Below, in pieces: positions 22,301 to 31,285 of a DNA stretch of 64,000 bases. The translations under genes and the position numbers were made by a program. How positions within the stretch are numbered: the first letter of the stretch is position 1; each line of letters opens with the position of its first letter. The DNA lies in the NCBI GenBank assembly GCA_003013855.2, contig ML058337.1, positions 6,758,001-6,822,000 of the forward strand. Reading direction: 5' to 3'. The DNA is from Liriodendron chinense. Its lineage: Eukaryota; Streptophyta; Magnoliopsida; Magnoliales; Magnoliaceae. The notes beneath the pieces were generated by a model, which saw only the letters and a program-made list of their open reading frames with translations, ran no database searches and was not told the DNA's origin.

Positions 22301-24972
22301 TCGGGTTGAAGAACGCCGGAGCAACGTACCAGCGTTTGGTCAACAAAATGTTCGCAGAGCACATCGGCAAAACCATGGAAGTCTACGTGGACGATATGCT
22401 CGTAAAAAGTCTGAAATCAGAAGACCATATCGACGACCTCCGGGTTATGTTCGGAATCCTGAAGAAATACGGGATGAAACTCAACCCGGGAAAATGCGCC
22501 TTCGGAGTAAGATCGGGAAAATTCCTCGGGTTCATTGTGAATCAAAGAGGAATTGAAGCCAACCCTGAAAAGATCCGGGCGTTGGTCGAGATGAGTTCGC
22601 CAACCACCGTGAAAGAAATACAAAGCCTCACGGGGCGAGTCGCCGCACTCAACAGGTTCGTATCCAGAGCTACCGACAGATGCCTCCCGTTCTTCAAGCA
22701 ACTTCGCAAGTTGAACGAGGTGGCCTGGACGCCAGAATGTGAACAAGCCTTCCAGGACCTAAAGGCGTACCTCGGTTCACCTCCGCTACTCTCCAAGCCC
22801 GCATCAGGGGAAGAGCTACTGCTATATCTGGCCGTATCCTCCGCGGCAGTGAGCTCGGCCCTAATCCGAAATGACCGAGGTATACAAAGACCAATATACT
22901 ACATCAGCAAAGCTCTCCTGGATGCAGAGACCCGTTATCCTAGCCTAGAAAAACTGGCTCTAGCTCTAATTACAACGGCGAGAAAATTACGCCCTTATTT
23001 CCAAGCACACTCGATAGTGGTATTAACGAACCAGCCGTTGAGGCAGATACTACAGAAGCCGGAAACTTCGGGTCGCCTTGCACGCTGGGCCATCGAGCTC
23101 GGAGAATTCGACGTTCAGTACCGACCCCGCACGGCGATTAAGGGGCAGGCTGTGGCTGATTTCATCGCCGAGCTTACCGACCTCTCCGATCCTGAAACTA
23201 ATGCCCCCTCTCAGGATAACATGGACGGACCGAACCCAGTAGAAGACTCGAACTGGTCGCTGCATGTCGATGGATCGTCGAACTCGCAAGGATGTGGAGC
23301 GGGAATAATCTTGACTTCCCGTGATGGCATAAAGGTCCAGTATGCCCTGAGGTTCGGTTTCAAAGCTTCAAACAATGAAGCCGAATATGAAGCACTTCTC
23401 GCCGGATTACGGCTAACCTCGGCAGTCGGAATCCGATGCATCACGGTATACAGCGACTCACAATTGGTCGTGGGTCAAGCAACAATGGAATATCAAGCAA
23501 AGGGAAAAAAGATGCTCGCGTACCTGCAAAAATATCGCGAGTTATCAGCTCGTTTCGATCGTTGCAAAGTTGTACGAATTCCGAGAGGTCACAACACCCA
23601 CGCAGACTCCCTCGCGAAGTTAGCGTCGGCTGGAGACGACGAACTGGGACGGGTCGTCCCCATTGAATTCCTCTCCCAAAGAAGTATCACGGACAACGTC
23701 AAAAACGAAGTATGCGCTGTTTCAACTGAGCCTGATTGGAGAGACCCTATCGTCCGTTTCCTACGGGAGAACATATTGCCCGAAGGAAAAATAGAGGCAA
23801 GACGAATCCAGTATAGGTCAGCTCGGTACGTACTACTCGACGATATATTATACAAGAAGGGTCTCTCGTTGCCATATCTCCGCTGCCTTGGACCAAATGA
23901 AGCCGACTACGTCTTAAGGGAAATCCACTCCGGCGTATGTGGAAATCATTCTGGGAGTAGGGCATTAGCGCAAAAAGCAGTTCGCCAAGGTTATTACTGG
24001 CCGACGATCCAAAAGGACGCCCGCGAGATCGTCAAGCGATGCGACAAATGTCAAAAGTTCGCATCGATTCCTCACTCACCTCCCGAAGAGCTCACTCCTA
24101 TGTCCGGACCGTGGCCCTTTGCACAGTGGGGGGTCGATATCATTGGTCCTCTCCCTACGGGCAAGGGACAGGTCAAGTATGCGATCGTGGCCGTCGATTA
24201 TTTTACGAAATGGGTCGAGGCAGAACCGCTTGCGAAAATCACCGAGAAGAAAACAACAGACTTCATCTGGAAGTCGATCGTATGTCGGTTCGGTGTCCCA
24301 AACACTATCATCACCGACAATGGGCCTCAGTTCGATAATACGAAATACCGAGAATTTTGCCAGAACTTGGGTATAAAGAATGTGTATTCGTCTCCTCATC
24401 ATCCCCAAGCCAACGGGCAAGTCGAGGCTATCAACAAGATTATCAAGAATCATCTTAAAACGAAACTCGGTGAATTCAAAGGAGTTTGGGCCGAACAGCT
24501 TCCCGAGGTGTTGTGGGCATATCGGACCACAGCTCGGTCAACAACAGGAGAATCCCCATTCTTCCTGGCCTTCGGAGCAGAGGCCGTAGTCCCGGTCGAG
24601 ATAGGGCTACCAAGTAATCGTACCAATAATTATCGACCCGATCAGAATCAAGACGAGCTTCGAACTAACCTCGATCTGCTCGACGAAGTCAGAGAAACCT
24701 CCCAAGTTCGGATCGCAGCATATCAACAGCGCGTTGCGAGATTCTATAATTCCCGGGTGAAAGAAAGACGGTTCAGGGTGGGAGACCTCGTCCTACGGCG
24801 GAACGTACGTGAGAAGAAGGATAAGATTGCGAGCACATTCAATCCAAACTGGATTGGACCCTACAAAGTTATTAAAACAGTTCGGCCTGGAACTTATTGG
24901 CTCGAAGATTTACAAGGTCATGCTCTACCTCATCCATGGAACGCGGAACATTTGAAAATCTACTATCAATAA
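19399..24972 (+). CDS. gag-pol: Tat-2 gag-pol polyprotein, intact (1857 residues)
   Basis: This encodes the capsid protein and all enzymes for copy-and-insert replication of Tat-2. The first ATG is at 19399; the frame is open further upstream but only through the leader. Gag covers about residues 1-560, with a CCHC-like knuckle near 478 (YCLYHKDHGHNTVDC). Protease has VDTGSS with the active Asp near residue 623. Reverse transcriptase shows YVDD at residues 996-999. A Ty3 RNase H follows, then a second RNase H starting around LHVDGSS (Asp 1291) with acidic contexts NNEAEYEA, VYSDSQ and HADSLAKLA. Integrase has an HHCC finger and acidic residues at about 1580, 1640 and 1676, giving the canonical D,D(35)E spacing. 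No chromodomain is seen. There are no stops or frame breaks, so the polyprotein looks functional. Confidence 0.96.
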   Translation: MAGGRGNRKGKAPVNDELSYEHHSESEAPVRNTPMLHLGSSSHRLNLLSGRQRSRNRGTRLSTLEERVGGVAEQFGGVDRRFERVDGKLDEITALLNSLVRPAPNLETNPESGLPQQSSHPPRSHSSRPQHDENEVVSRASASRVRAATELPSNDLRHRIEERRSARASQDQGRMDDNITPLEAELKELRERIGDIQRAQLARVPTAADVLVDSSESPYTDEIRNEPLPKSFKIPQLKQYSGIGDPAEHLENFKVRMELHGVNGHIMCKAFPLSLTGSAWTWFRNLKPKSIPSFTELSRAFATQFIGSTDPRKHSTHLAAVKQKDNESLKDYLSRFNAEAVQVENLSQDVLLHTMIGGLRDEKFLWSVGEQPPQSVAEFLDRAAKHINAEELVNAQGSSHKRKERKEESSNKRHRPDRRSPNSNANPRGAKTSIPKFEKFTPLKTTIEQIFLAEKNKQAFGRPAKIKTDPDRRSKSKYCLYHKDHGHNTVDCFDLKRQIETLIRQGFLKEYIAQRPDNDRTSGREERGEPVDNNPMEEIHVIFGGPTTGDSGNARKSYARQARTSEPAWQVNLTSRPTKIPKVAQRMISFSEEDARGIIHPHDDSLVVSMVVANKKLHRMMVDTGSSVDIIYASAFDRMKIDRSRLRPVKTALTGFTGDCIMPEGEITLPVTAGDEPNQKMIMVDFLVVNTPSAYNAIVGRPILRALKAGISIYHLAMKFETEDGIGVIRGDQQEARRCYELTLRGKGKNPISAISHAAPLDPREETKERGSPAEDLIEVPLSEKDPSLVVKIGSQLNDDIQTKMIAFLKENADAFAWSHQDMPGINPEIMVHRLNVDPSVKPVRQKRRAFNTERYAAIEEEVKKLRQAGFIQEVRYPDWLANVVLVKKANGKWRVCIDYTDLNKACPKDSFPLPRIDQLVDSTSGHELLSFMDAYSGYNQIQMHAPDRQKTAFVTDRGLYCYKVMPFGLKNAGATYQRLVNKMFAEHIGKTMEVYVDDMLVKSLKSEDHIDDLRVMFGILKKYGMKLNPGKCAFGVRSGKFLGFIVNQRGIEANPEKIRALVEMSSPTTVKEIQSLTGRVAALNRFVSRATDRCLPFFKQLRKLNEVAWTPECEQAFQDLKAYLGSPPLLSKPASGEELLLYLAVSSAAVSSALIRNDRGIQRPIYYISKALLDAETRYPSLEKLALALITTARKLRPYFQAHSIVVLTNQPLRQILQKPETSGRLARWAIELGEFDVQYRPRTAIKGQAVADFIAELTDLSDPETNAPSQDNMDGPNPVEDSNWSLHVDGSSNSQGCGAGIILTSRDGIKVQYALRFGFKASNNEAEYEALLAGLRLTSAVGIRCITVYSDSQLVVGQATMEYQAKGKKMLAYLQKYRELSARFDRCKVVRIPRGHNTHADSLAKLASAGDDELGRVVPIEFLSQRSITDNVKNEVCAVSTEPDWRDPIVRFLRENILPEGKIEARRIQYRSARYVLLDDILYKKGLSLPYLRCLGPNEADYVLREIHSGVCGNHSGSRALAQKAVRQGYYWPTIQKDAREIVKRCDKCQKFASIPHSPPEELTPMSGPWPFAQWGVDIIGPLPTGKGQVKYAIVAVDYFTKWVEAEPLAKITEKKTTDFIWKSIVCRFGVPNTIITDNGPQFDNTKYREFCQNLGIKNVYSSPHHPQANGQVEAINKIIKNHLKTKLGEFKGVWAEQLPEVLWAYRTTARSTTGESPFFLAFGAEAVVPVEIGLPSNRTNNYRPDQNQDELRTNLDLLDEVRETSQVRIAAYQQRVARFYNSRVKERRFRVGDLVLRRNVREKKDKIASTFNPNWIGPYKVIKTVRPGTYWLEDLQGHALPHPWNAEHLKIYYQ

Positions 24973-25323
24973 AAGCACATTTTTGTTGTTGAGGTACGAA
25001 CAGAGGCTAATTTCGCCCGCAGTCGTATATGAGCTCTAAGCTTCCATTATTTTTGCTAAGTCCTAAATACTTCGTATACGACCTAACTTGCTCGGCTACG
25101 AAGTAAATGGATTCATTATTTTTGGCTAAGTCCTAAAATACTTCGGCTACGATCTACATGCTCGGCCACGAAGTAATTTTTGCGGCAATGTACAAAAAAA
25201 AAATCTGACAAAGTGCAAACACAGATCAGAAAGAGAAAAAATTAATTCATTTCATAAGACCATGAAAAGGTCAGATCACAAAACAATTACATAAAGGCCC
25301 TAGAAACGAGCTACATAAAAACC
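24973..25323. repeat. Convergent spacer with a 70-bp tandem repeat
   Basis: This lies between the end of pol and the end of the antisense gene. Two copies of a 70-bp unit start with gctaagtcctaaa at 25055 and 25125 and contain ctcggctacgaagtaa-type phrases. The rest is AT-rich and probably holds both 3' untranslated regions. Confidence 0.7.
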
Positions 25324-27337
25324 CTAAGGGGCAGAATCAGCGGTAGGCTTAGCAGGGGCTGCAGTGTCTTCGTCTTCCTCCACCTCGGAGTCCAGAAAGG
25401 AAAGGTCCAAGCCCGGATGATGTTCTTGGACGGCCATCCGACACTTCTCGTAGCCGAAGTCGAACGCTTCATCGGCCTCAGCAACCTTTACCTCCAACTC
25501 CGCCTTGGTGGTTTCCAACTCCGACCTCGCAGACCCCTCGGAGGCCTTCAGCTCCTCCACCTGGATAATAAGGTCGGCTTCAGACCTCTCCTTACTAGAT
25601 AGTTCGGCTTGGAGAGCGGCGATCTCCCTCTCCCGCGCATCCATGGCCTTGGCCGCCTCCTCCCCGAACCTCCGGGCCTCGTCCAAGGAGTGCTTGGTGG
25701 CCGTCAGCGTACCCTCAAGGCCGGAGATCGTACCCTTGTCCCGGGTGATCTCGTCCCGGAGCATCTGGCAGCCATAAGCCACCTACACAAACAAGAAATA
25801 AGTAAGTGAACGAAATACCTAACTAAGCTGTTTTTATAGCAGAATGGTATTAAACTTCACCTTAGTGCTGAAGACCCCCATCATGTTCAGCAAAGAAAGA
25901 GCCGGGGATCTCGCCATAATGTCCACCTCGGCCTCGGGGACTGCCTTATACGCCCACTTGCACAAGTTGTACAAGTGTGGCGGCATCTCCGGCCCCCGGC
26001 GAATGGCAGATGAACCTTGAGCCGAGGTGTCCTTGGCCGATGCCCCAGATGGGCCGGCCTCACCGCCCTCCACCAAGTCAATAACTTGGACAGGAGGTGG
26101 AAGCTCAGCGGGAAGGTCTGGCCGCACAACCTCGACTGGAGGTGCTTCTGAGATCGCCTCAGCGGCTGGTTGAAGAGGAGCATCCTCCGCCGGGAGGGCA
26201 GAAGGGCGCACTCGGGGACGCCTCGCCACCACCTTCTGCCTCTTCTTCTCTCGAAGATGCTCCTTTTCTTCGGCCGTCATGGTCGACATCTTCCTTCGGG
26301 AAGTAGGAGCAGACATACCTGAGGAAAACAGAGCATCACGTTAGTAAAGTACAGAAGAAGAATCGAACTGATCAATACTCATGAATACATACCTCGAGGG
26401 TTGATGCCCAGGTCGGATAAGGTTTCAAAGGACAAAAGAAGTTTTACGCTGCGGAAGCTCGGATCTAGCTCCCACACAGCGATTAGGCGCTCTTCCTCCT
26501 CCGAGCTGAGGGCTGGGGGATCACCACGAACTAAAAAAAAAAAAGGGGAGAGGTCAGTCACAAAAAAAAAAGAAAAAGAAAAGAGAGGGGAAAGCATCGG
26601 ACCCGACCTGGAATTGAAAACCAGTTGTTGACTCTTCGGTCTGGGAAGTTAACTTCGGGTCGGGCCCCTTCCCAACCCTTGGATACGAAGAACCACTCCT
26701 CCTTCCACCCGTGAATTGAGGAGGGTTGGTCTTCTATCAACCGATGTCCTTTCCTCCCCCGAGGTGACATATAGAACCACCCATTTGAGTCAGGATGGCT
26801 CTTCAGTTGGTATAGATGCCTCAGTTCGGAGGGAGTCGGGTCCGAAGCGTGGACTTGGCGCCATAGAGCGACGCAGCTAATTAAAGTTCTCCAGGAGTTC
26901 GGGGCCAACTGGCCCGGAGCAAGGTTAACCGCGGATAAATACTCCCTCACAGCAGGAAGGAGGGGAAGGCGGAAACCAGCCTCAAAGAATGAGGCGTACA
27001 CAGTAACCTGGTCTCCAGGTGGACGGGTCGGAAAATCGTCAAGGCCAGGAAGCCTGAGGTCTAAAGCCCCAGGGATACAATATTCCGACCTGATTCTAAT
27101 CAGGTCAGATGGTCTAAGAGTTGTCCAGATCAGGTCGGCCGGGTAATCAGAGACCCGGTCAGCAACCCGACCTGAAGTCCTAGCCACTGGAACTTCGTCC
27201 GAAGCGAAGGACGAAGGAGTTTCAGCCAGCAAGACTTCTCCTGATGGTTCCGCGGTAACAACTTGGGTTTCCATCATACTGGATTCCCCAATGGCCAAGG
27301 ACAGAGTTCGTGAAGAACTATCCTCCGAACCAGTCAT
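25324..27337 (-). CDS. Tat-2 antisense gene: intact four-exon Transposase_28 ('putative gypsy type transposon') protein
   Basis: On the minus strand, exons 27337-26608, 26530-26393, 26318-25861 and 25782-25324 join through GT-AG introns of 77, 74 and 78 bp. Phases match exactly and give 1785 coding bases (594 residues). The start is the ATG at 27337. Residues about 70-243 match the Pfam family named 'putative gypsy type transposon' (contexts YASFFEAGFRLPLLP, LAPNSWRTL, WFYMSPRG, KEEWFFV). Exon 3 encodes a basic then Pro/Glu-rich linker. Exon 4 encodes a long heptad-like coiled coil (about 448-560) and an acidic tail ending at 25324. The gene faces pol convergently and has its own promoter region near 27600-27770. 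No stop or frame fault is visible, unlike the older elements. Its biochemical role is unknown; despite the family name, I see no transposase catalytic site. Confidence 0.88.
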
Positions 27338-27597
27338 TGAAAGAAAAAAAAAGGGGGAGAACGAAGAACTGGAAAAGAGGACGGAATGTAGATCAACCTA
27401 CCGGATTACTTTCCGGACAAAAAGTGGGCCAAAGAAAGAAAGCAAGGACAGCCTGCTGAGATCACAGCGGTCCGAAGGGGATCTCGAAGACTGGCCCAGA
27501 GGAAATCGCGAGGGAATCAAAGGAAACACTGCGAGGAGGAAGAGAGAAATCGCAAACGGGGAAGATGAAAGAAATCCGAAAAAATGCTTAAGTACAG
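27338..27597 (-). other. Leader of the Tat-2 antisense gene
   Basis: This is the sequence between the inferred TATA box and the ATG at 27337. If transcription starts about 30 bases past the TATA box the leader is about 230 bases. I see no need for a leader intron here. Confidence 0.5.
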
Positions 27598-27767
27598 TAT
27601 TTATACTGTAGCTGGAGACAGCACGCAGAACGTGCTGTGCCACGCGGCAGTTATCTACGGTCTCAAAGAACGAACCGACGCGACTATCGACGAGGCTTGC
27701 CACGTGTCAGCATCTCATTAGATAGTGATATTCGGCCCGTCCGTTCGAAGATACGAGGCCCCACGTG
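27598..27767 (-). promoter_or_regulatory. Promoter of the Tat-2 antisense gene: TATA box and two G-boxes
   Basis: On the minus strand TATAAATA lies at 27605-27598 inside a palindromic acagtatttatactgt. Upstream on that strand are two CACGTG G-boxes (27701-27706 and 27762-27767), each in the context GACACGTGG, about 95 and 155 bases from the TATA box. G-box or ABRE-like sites of this form bind bZIP and bHLH factors in plants. The layout matches a normal plant promoter reading into the antisense gene. Confidence 0.65.
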
Positions 27768-27918
27768 TCATCGCACCATTCGTCCGCCGAAATGAAAAGC
27801 TGCCACGCCGTACGAATATCATTGCGCCTTTTCGAAATTCGAAACAGCGCATTTAATGCACAGTTGCCGCCAAAATGAGGTCAAATACTGTATACTCCCG
27901 AGATAGAAATATCCACCT
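27768..27918. other. Tat-2 sequence between antisense promoter and polypurine tract
   Basis: No ORF is present. It contains repeated ttcga and gccacg phrases like those in the G-box region, so upstream promoter elements may extend into it. Confidence 0.4.
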
Positions 27919-27936
27919 CGGAAGTGGGGGGACAGC
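27919..27936 (+). promoter_or_regulatory. Tat-2 polypurine tract
   Basis: The purine run ggaagtggggggacagc lies directly before the right LTR and is the plus-strand priming site. Confidence 0.85.
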
Positions 27937-28516
27937 TGTTATGGGTAATTTCTCATAACTGACCCGAGGACAAAAGACCTCGGAATCCTACAGTAAGTCG
28001 AAGGTCTGCACTGATGACTTCACCCCTTTCAAGGTCAGATCAGAGAAGACCTAATCTGCCGAGCATACGAGAGCCGAACTCATCCCTTCCTAACGCTGCC
28101 TACAGATGATAGCGCATCCCCTCAAGATCGGAACCATCCGAAAGATCAGAACGGTCCGAGATTCTCGCCCAGATTTTCGGAGAAAAGGCAAGATATGTGC
28201 CGTGATCTCAGCTCAATAACTCTATGATCAATGCCTATAAATAATCAGACTAACTCCAACGAGAGGTAGGCTCTAATCTCTAGAACGAGTCATCTTACAA
28301 TTATCAAAGGTGATCACTGATTTAGGCATCGGAGGGCTCACGGCTGGATCCCAGCCACCCCCCTTTACCATTTTCTGTGGTGTTTGGCAGAACCTAACGG
28401 AAGTCGTCGATCCAAACATCTCTGCCGATTCATCCGAAGGATTTCTCTTCCGACGATCTGTTCCTACATATACAAATTCCATCCCCTCGTCTGCTGACCA
28501 GAAAACGGTATCAACA
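27937..28516 (+). repeat. 3' LTR of Tat-2
   Basis: This is 580 bp and matches the left LTR except for two C/T differences. The TATA box is at 28236-28243. The downstream flank GGGCC repeats the left flank exactly. Confidence 0.95.
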
Positions 28517-28521
28517 GGGCC

Positions 28522-28995
28522 CACAGTGATTTATGTATTTTATCCACTCCGTCCATCCATCTTAACAGAAAATTTTAGATATGTTGCCAAAAAATGAAGC
28601 ATATCAAAATCTAAAATGGACCACACCACAAGAAAAGTGTGAACTGAATGTCTACCATTGAAAAATTCTAGGAGAACACAGAAGTTTTAGATCAAGCTGA
28701 TATTTGTGTTTCCCTTCATCCATATCCATGTGATCTTATGAACAGGTTGGATGACAAATAAACATCACTGTAGGGCCTGGGAAGGTTTCAACGGTGGAAA
28801 TCATTATTCCCACTGTTTCCCGTGGCATGGTCCACTTGAGATTTGGATATGCTTAAATTTTGGGCTCAACCACTAAAATGAGCTGAAAAAACATATGGAA
28901 GGAATAGATAAAGCGCATACATTCTAGGTGGGCGCAACTGAGTTTACTCCGCACGATAAGAGCGTGCGGAGTAACTCCGCACGCAATCCGATTCC
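28522..28995. mobile_element. Right portion of the Mutator-like element
   Basis: This is the body and right inverted repeat of the element whose left end is at 18688. It opens with cacagtgatttatgtatttt and contains phrases such as ttgagatttggatatgctta. These look like a high-copy dispersed repeat family without coding capacity. It ends at the 9-bp duplication 28996-29004. Confidence 0.8.
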
Positions 28996-29154
28996 CTGTT
29001 GAGTCAGGAGAAAGACGCTTCGTGCTGCGTTGGGGAGTCTGCTTCGAAATCTTCTCACGTGTTTGCTTAGGAGTTCCTCGTGAAGAACGACAGGTGGTGA
29101 TGACCATGATTAACTATAAAAGGCAAGAAAGAGAAGGGTCAGCGAGCGGGGAGC

Positions 29155-29349
29155 GGATTAGGTGCGACCCCGGACTCACCCAACATCGTGCGACCCTTCG
29201 GTGGCGAGATTTGATTGGAGGAGCTCCCGTATCTCAACTCATGTGCCACTGACGTCGTTACCGCGAGCCCGCGAGCCTCCAGAACGTTTCTCGCGCTCTC
29301 CCTCTCCCTCTCCCTCTCCCTCTCTCAAGTCTCCTACGCTCTTCTCAGT

Positions 29350-29393
<44 letters not shown>

Positions 29394-29685
29394 CCTCTCT
29401 CATTTCTCTCCCTCCCTCTCGTGCATCTCTCTCGTCTGCTCCCTCCCTCCGCCCGTCGTCGGAGCCATCAGTGGCTGTCGTTGCCTCTTCACTGCTTGCT
29501 TCTCCGTCCTCGACCGCCTTCTCTGAACCCAATCCGGCCGGTCTACCTCAACCCGTGATGAGATTTGTCGATCGCTCTCGCTCTCCTTCTTCTCCATCGG
29601 CTGCTACAAGCGGCTCGGTGGTGCCCCTTCGTCCCTCAGATCCTCTAAGAGCTCATCACATCTGAAATTTCATCTCTCTGATCGA
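29155..29685. repeat. Left long inverted repeat
   Basis: It shares gactcacccaacatcgtgcg, tggcgagatttgattggag and tctcaactca with the right copy in reverse complement, then a C/T-rich stretch, then ctcgctctccttcttctcca. It includes a (CTCTCC)n tract and a (TC)n tract at about 29300-29392, which account for its greater length. Confidence 0.85.
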
Positions 29686-29783
29686 AAAAAGAAGAAGAAA
29701 AGAAGGCATTTTTTTTTCAAGAATTTCTCCGCTCTCCTCTAACAAGTAATTTCTTTAATCAATTCATTTCGGTACTGGAATCT

Positions 29784-29823
<40 letters not shown>

Positions 29824-30829
29824 ACGTTGAATGTCGAAACCCTAATTAGGGTTTTATAATGATGAATGTAATTGGAAATTGACGACTCCCTAATCCCGAG
29901 TTTGGTTTTTCAGAGTCAAAACCCTAATTAGGGTTATGCAATAGTGGATGTGATTAGGGGTTTTCGATTTCCTAACCCCTAATTGGGGATTTTCAGAGTT
30001 GGAATGTTAGAAACATTTGTTGATAGGATACATGAAAGCCAGAAGAATATATGAAACCTTTGTAGATCATAGTATTGAAATATGCTTATTTCATGGTTAT
30101 AGGAAGATATGAAATTTTGGATTTTTGAGGTATTTGAATTGTTTGGGAGTGTAATTTTTATATGAAGTCCTGAGTTTTTATTTTCAAGTGGTAGAGGAAT
30201 ATATATGGAAGTTTATAGATCTTGGTCCTGGCTTATGGTTTTCTCATGGGTATAGGAAGATATGAAACTTTGCATTTTCGAAGTATTTGAATTGTTTGGG
30301 AGTGTAATTTTCATATGAATTTTGGGTTTTTTAAATGGTAGAGGAAGATATGGAAGTTTGTGTATTGCTAGTATGGTTATTTTAGGGTTATGAGAGGATT
30401 TGAAAGTTGGGATCTTTCAGGACAGTTAGACTATTTTCTTGCGTAATCCAGATATGGAGTAGTGTGCCTTTGAATAGTGGAATATCTGAAAACTCCTGGT
30501 ATTGAATTGAGTTTTGTAGAGGAGGATGCAAAAAGCTCAAAAACTTGAAATTGCATCTTCCTCTCAAAATGATGCATATGACGAAGATAGTTTACGATCA
30601 TTTTCTTAAGAAGACGGTGATTGGTTACTCAATTGAAATGAATTTTGATATTCAGTTCAATAAAAAGGAAATGACCAACGTGGGGCTAGCCCTGCTCCTT
30701 TCAATTGGACTGCTCTTCAAATTGAAATTGCAATCACTACAGGTCTCATCATATCAATGTCAGCGCATTCGGTGTCCGCTCTTCGAAAATTCTGTATTTT
30801 TCTGTTGAGAATTTGCAAAGTTGTGATTT
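29686..30829. other. Promoter/intron-like AT-rich region inside the long-inverted-repeat element
   Basis: A (TC)n tract lies at 29786-29820. Phrases like accctaattagggttt recur at about 29845, 29925 and 29955. From 30050 to 30400 there are diverged repeats of a tgaattgtttgggagtgtaa type unit. No convincing exon is seen; it resembles plant leader and intron sequence. Confidence 0.45.
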
Positions 30830-31285
30830 CAACATGCTTAAGAATTTGTTGTTTTGAAGGAAATGTACAGCCTATCCTGTGGCCCACAAGGATTAGTATC
30901 ATCATTGGCATTGCCCTGGGACTGTTCTTCTTATATAGCTTAGAAACCCATGTTATCTACTGTGATTTGATGGCTTCAAATGTTCTCCTTGATTTGGCGT
31001 GCCAAAACAAAAGGGAAAAAAAGACTTAGGGTGTGTTTGGTAGCACCAAATTTCATGAACTATCATGAAATTTCCCATTAAATTAAACTGATTTAATCAT
31101 GATATTAGTTACAAACAAACATACCCTTAGTTTGGTTCTTATGGACTGGTCTGTTACATGGTTGATGAGGGCTTATGCTCTACACTACAGGATTTCAATG
31201 CAAAGTTATCGGATTTTGGCTTAGCTAGGGACGGTCCTACTGGAGATAACACTCATGTTTCAACTAGAGTCATTGGAACTCACGG
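30830..31285 (+). pseudogene. Fragment of a receptor-like cytoplasmic kinase (RLCK VII / PBL type)
   Basis: Two exon-like pieces are recognisable. The first, about 30830-31010, reads through a LPW-like start, IGIALGLFFL and a catalytic-loop segment VIYCDLMASNVLLD. The second, 31191-31285 after an acceptor tctacactacag, carries the DFG segment (SDFGLARDGPTGDN) and the activation segment HVSTRVIGTHG. This is the order found in RLCK VII kinases. The catalytic loop has Cys and other changes where active kinases have Arg-Asp, only a small part of the kinase is present, and a MITE lies between the pieces. It is therefore a captured, non-functional fragment. Confidence 0.8.
31029..31126. mobile_element. 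Tourist-like MITE (98 bp)
   Basis: The ends GGGTGTGTTTG and CAAACATACCC form inverted repeats, flanked on both sides by TTA (31026-31028 and 31127-31129). A 3-bp TTA duplication is typical of PIF/Harbinger-type MITEs. It lies in the intron of the captured kinase fragment. Confidence 0.8.

Larger units (their letters stand above)
18750..28516 (+). mobile_element. Tat-2: complete, young Tat-lineage LTR retrotransposon
   Basis: Two 580-bp LTRs (18750-19329 and 27937-28516) are flanked by the perfect 5-bp duplication GGGCC (18745-18749 and 28517-28521). A primer-binding site, one uninterrupted gag-pol frame, a spliced gene on the opposite strand and a polypurine tract all lie in the expected order over 9767 bp. 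By eye the LTRs differ at only two positions, both C/T (near 18909 and 18998 on the left). This indicates a recent insertion. The dual RNase H places it in the Tat lineage. It has no visible inactivating change and may be able to move. Confidence 0.95.
18688..28995. mobile_element. Non-autonomous Mutator-like element split by Tat-2
   Basis: Terminal inverted repeats begin GGAA.CGGATTGCGT and share phrases such as taactccgcacgc and gagtaaactc over about 55 bp (18688-18744 and, inverted, about 28937-28995). Both ends are flanked by the identical 9-bp CTGTTGAGT. Without Tat-2 (18750-28516) and its extra 5-bp duplication the element is about 540 bp and has no coding capacity. The inner right part (28517-28936) has the look of a high-copy plant dispersed repeat with many gtgggcc-like phrases. 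The inverted repeats themselves contain a near-perfect palindrome (ctccgcacgctagcgtgc). Confidence 0.85.

Noticed and set aside
29162..29665. Ser/Leu-rich frames over the left inverted repeat (both strands)
   Set aside because: They come from (CT)n and (CTCTCC)n tracts. The homologous right repeat does not preserve the same reading frame.
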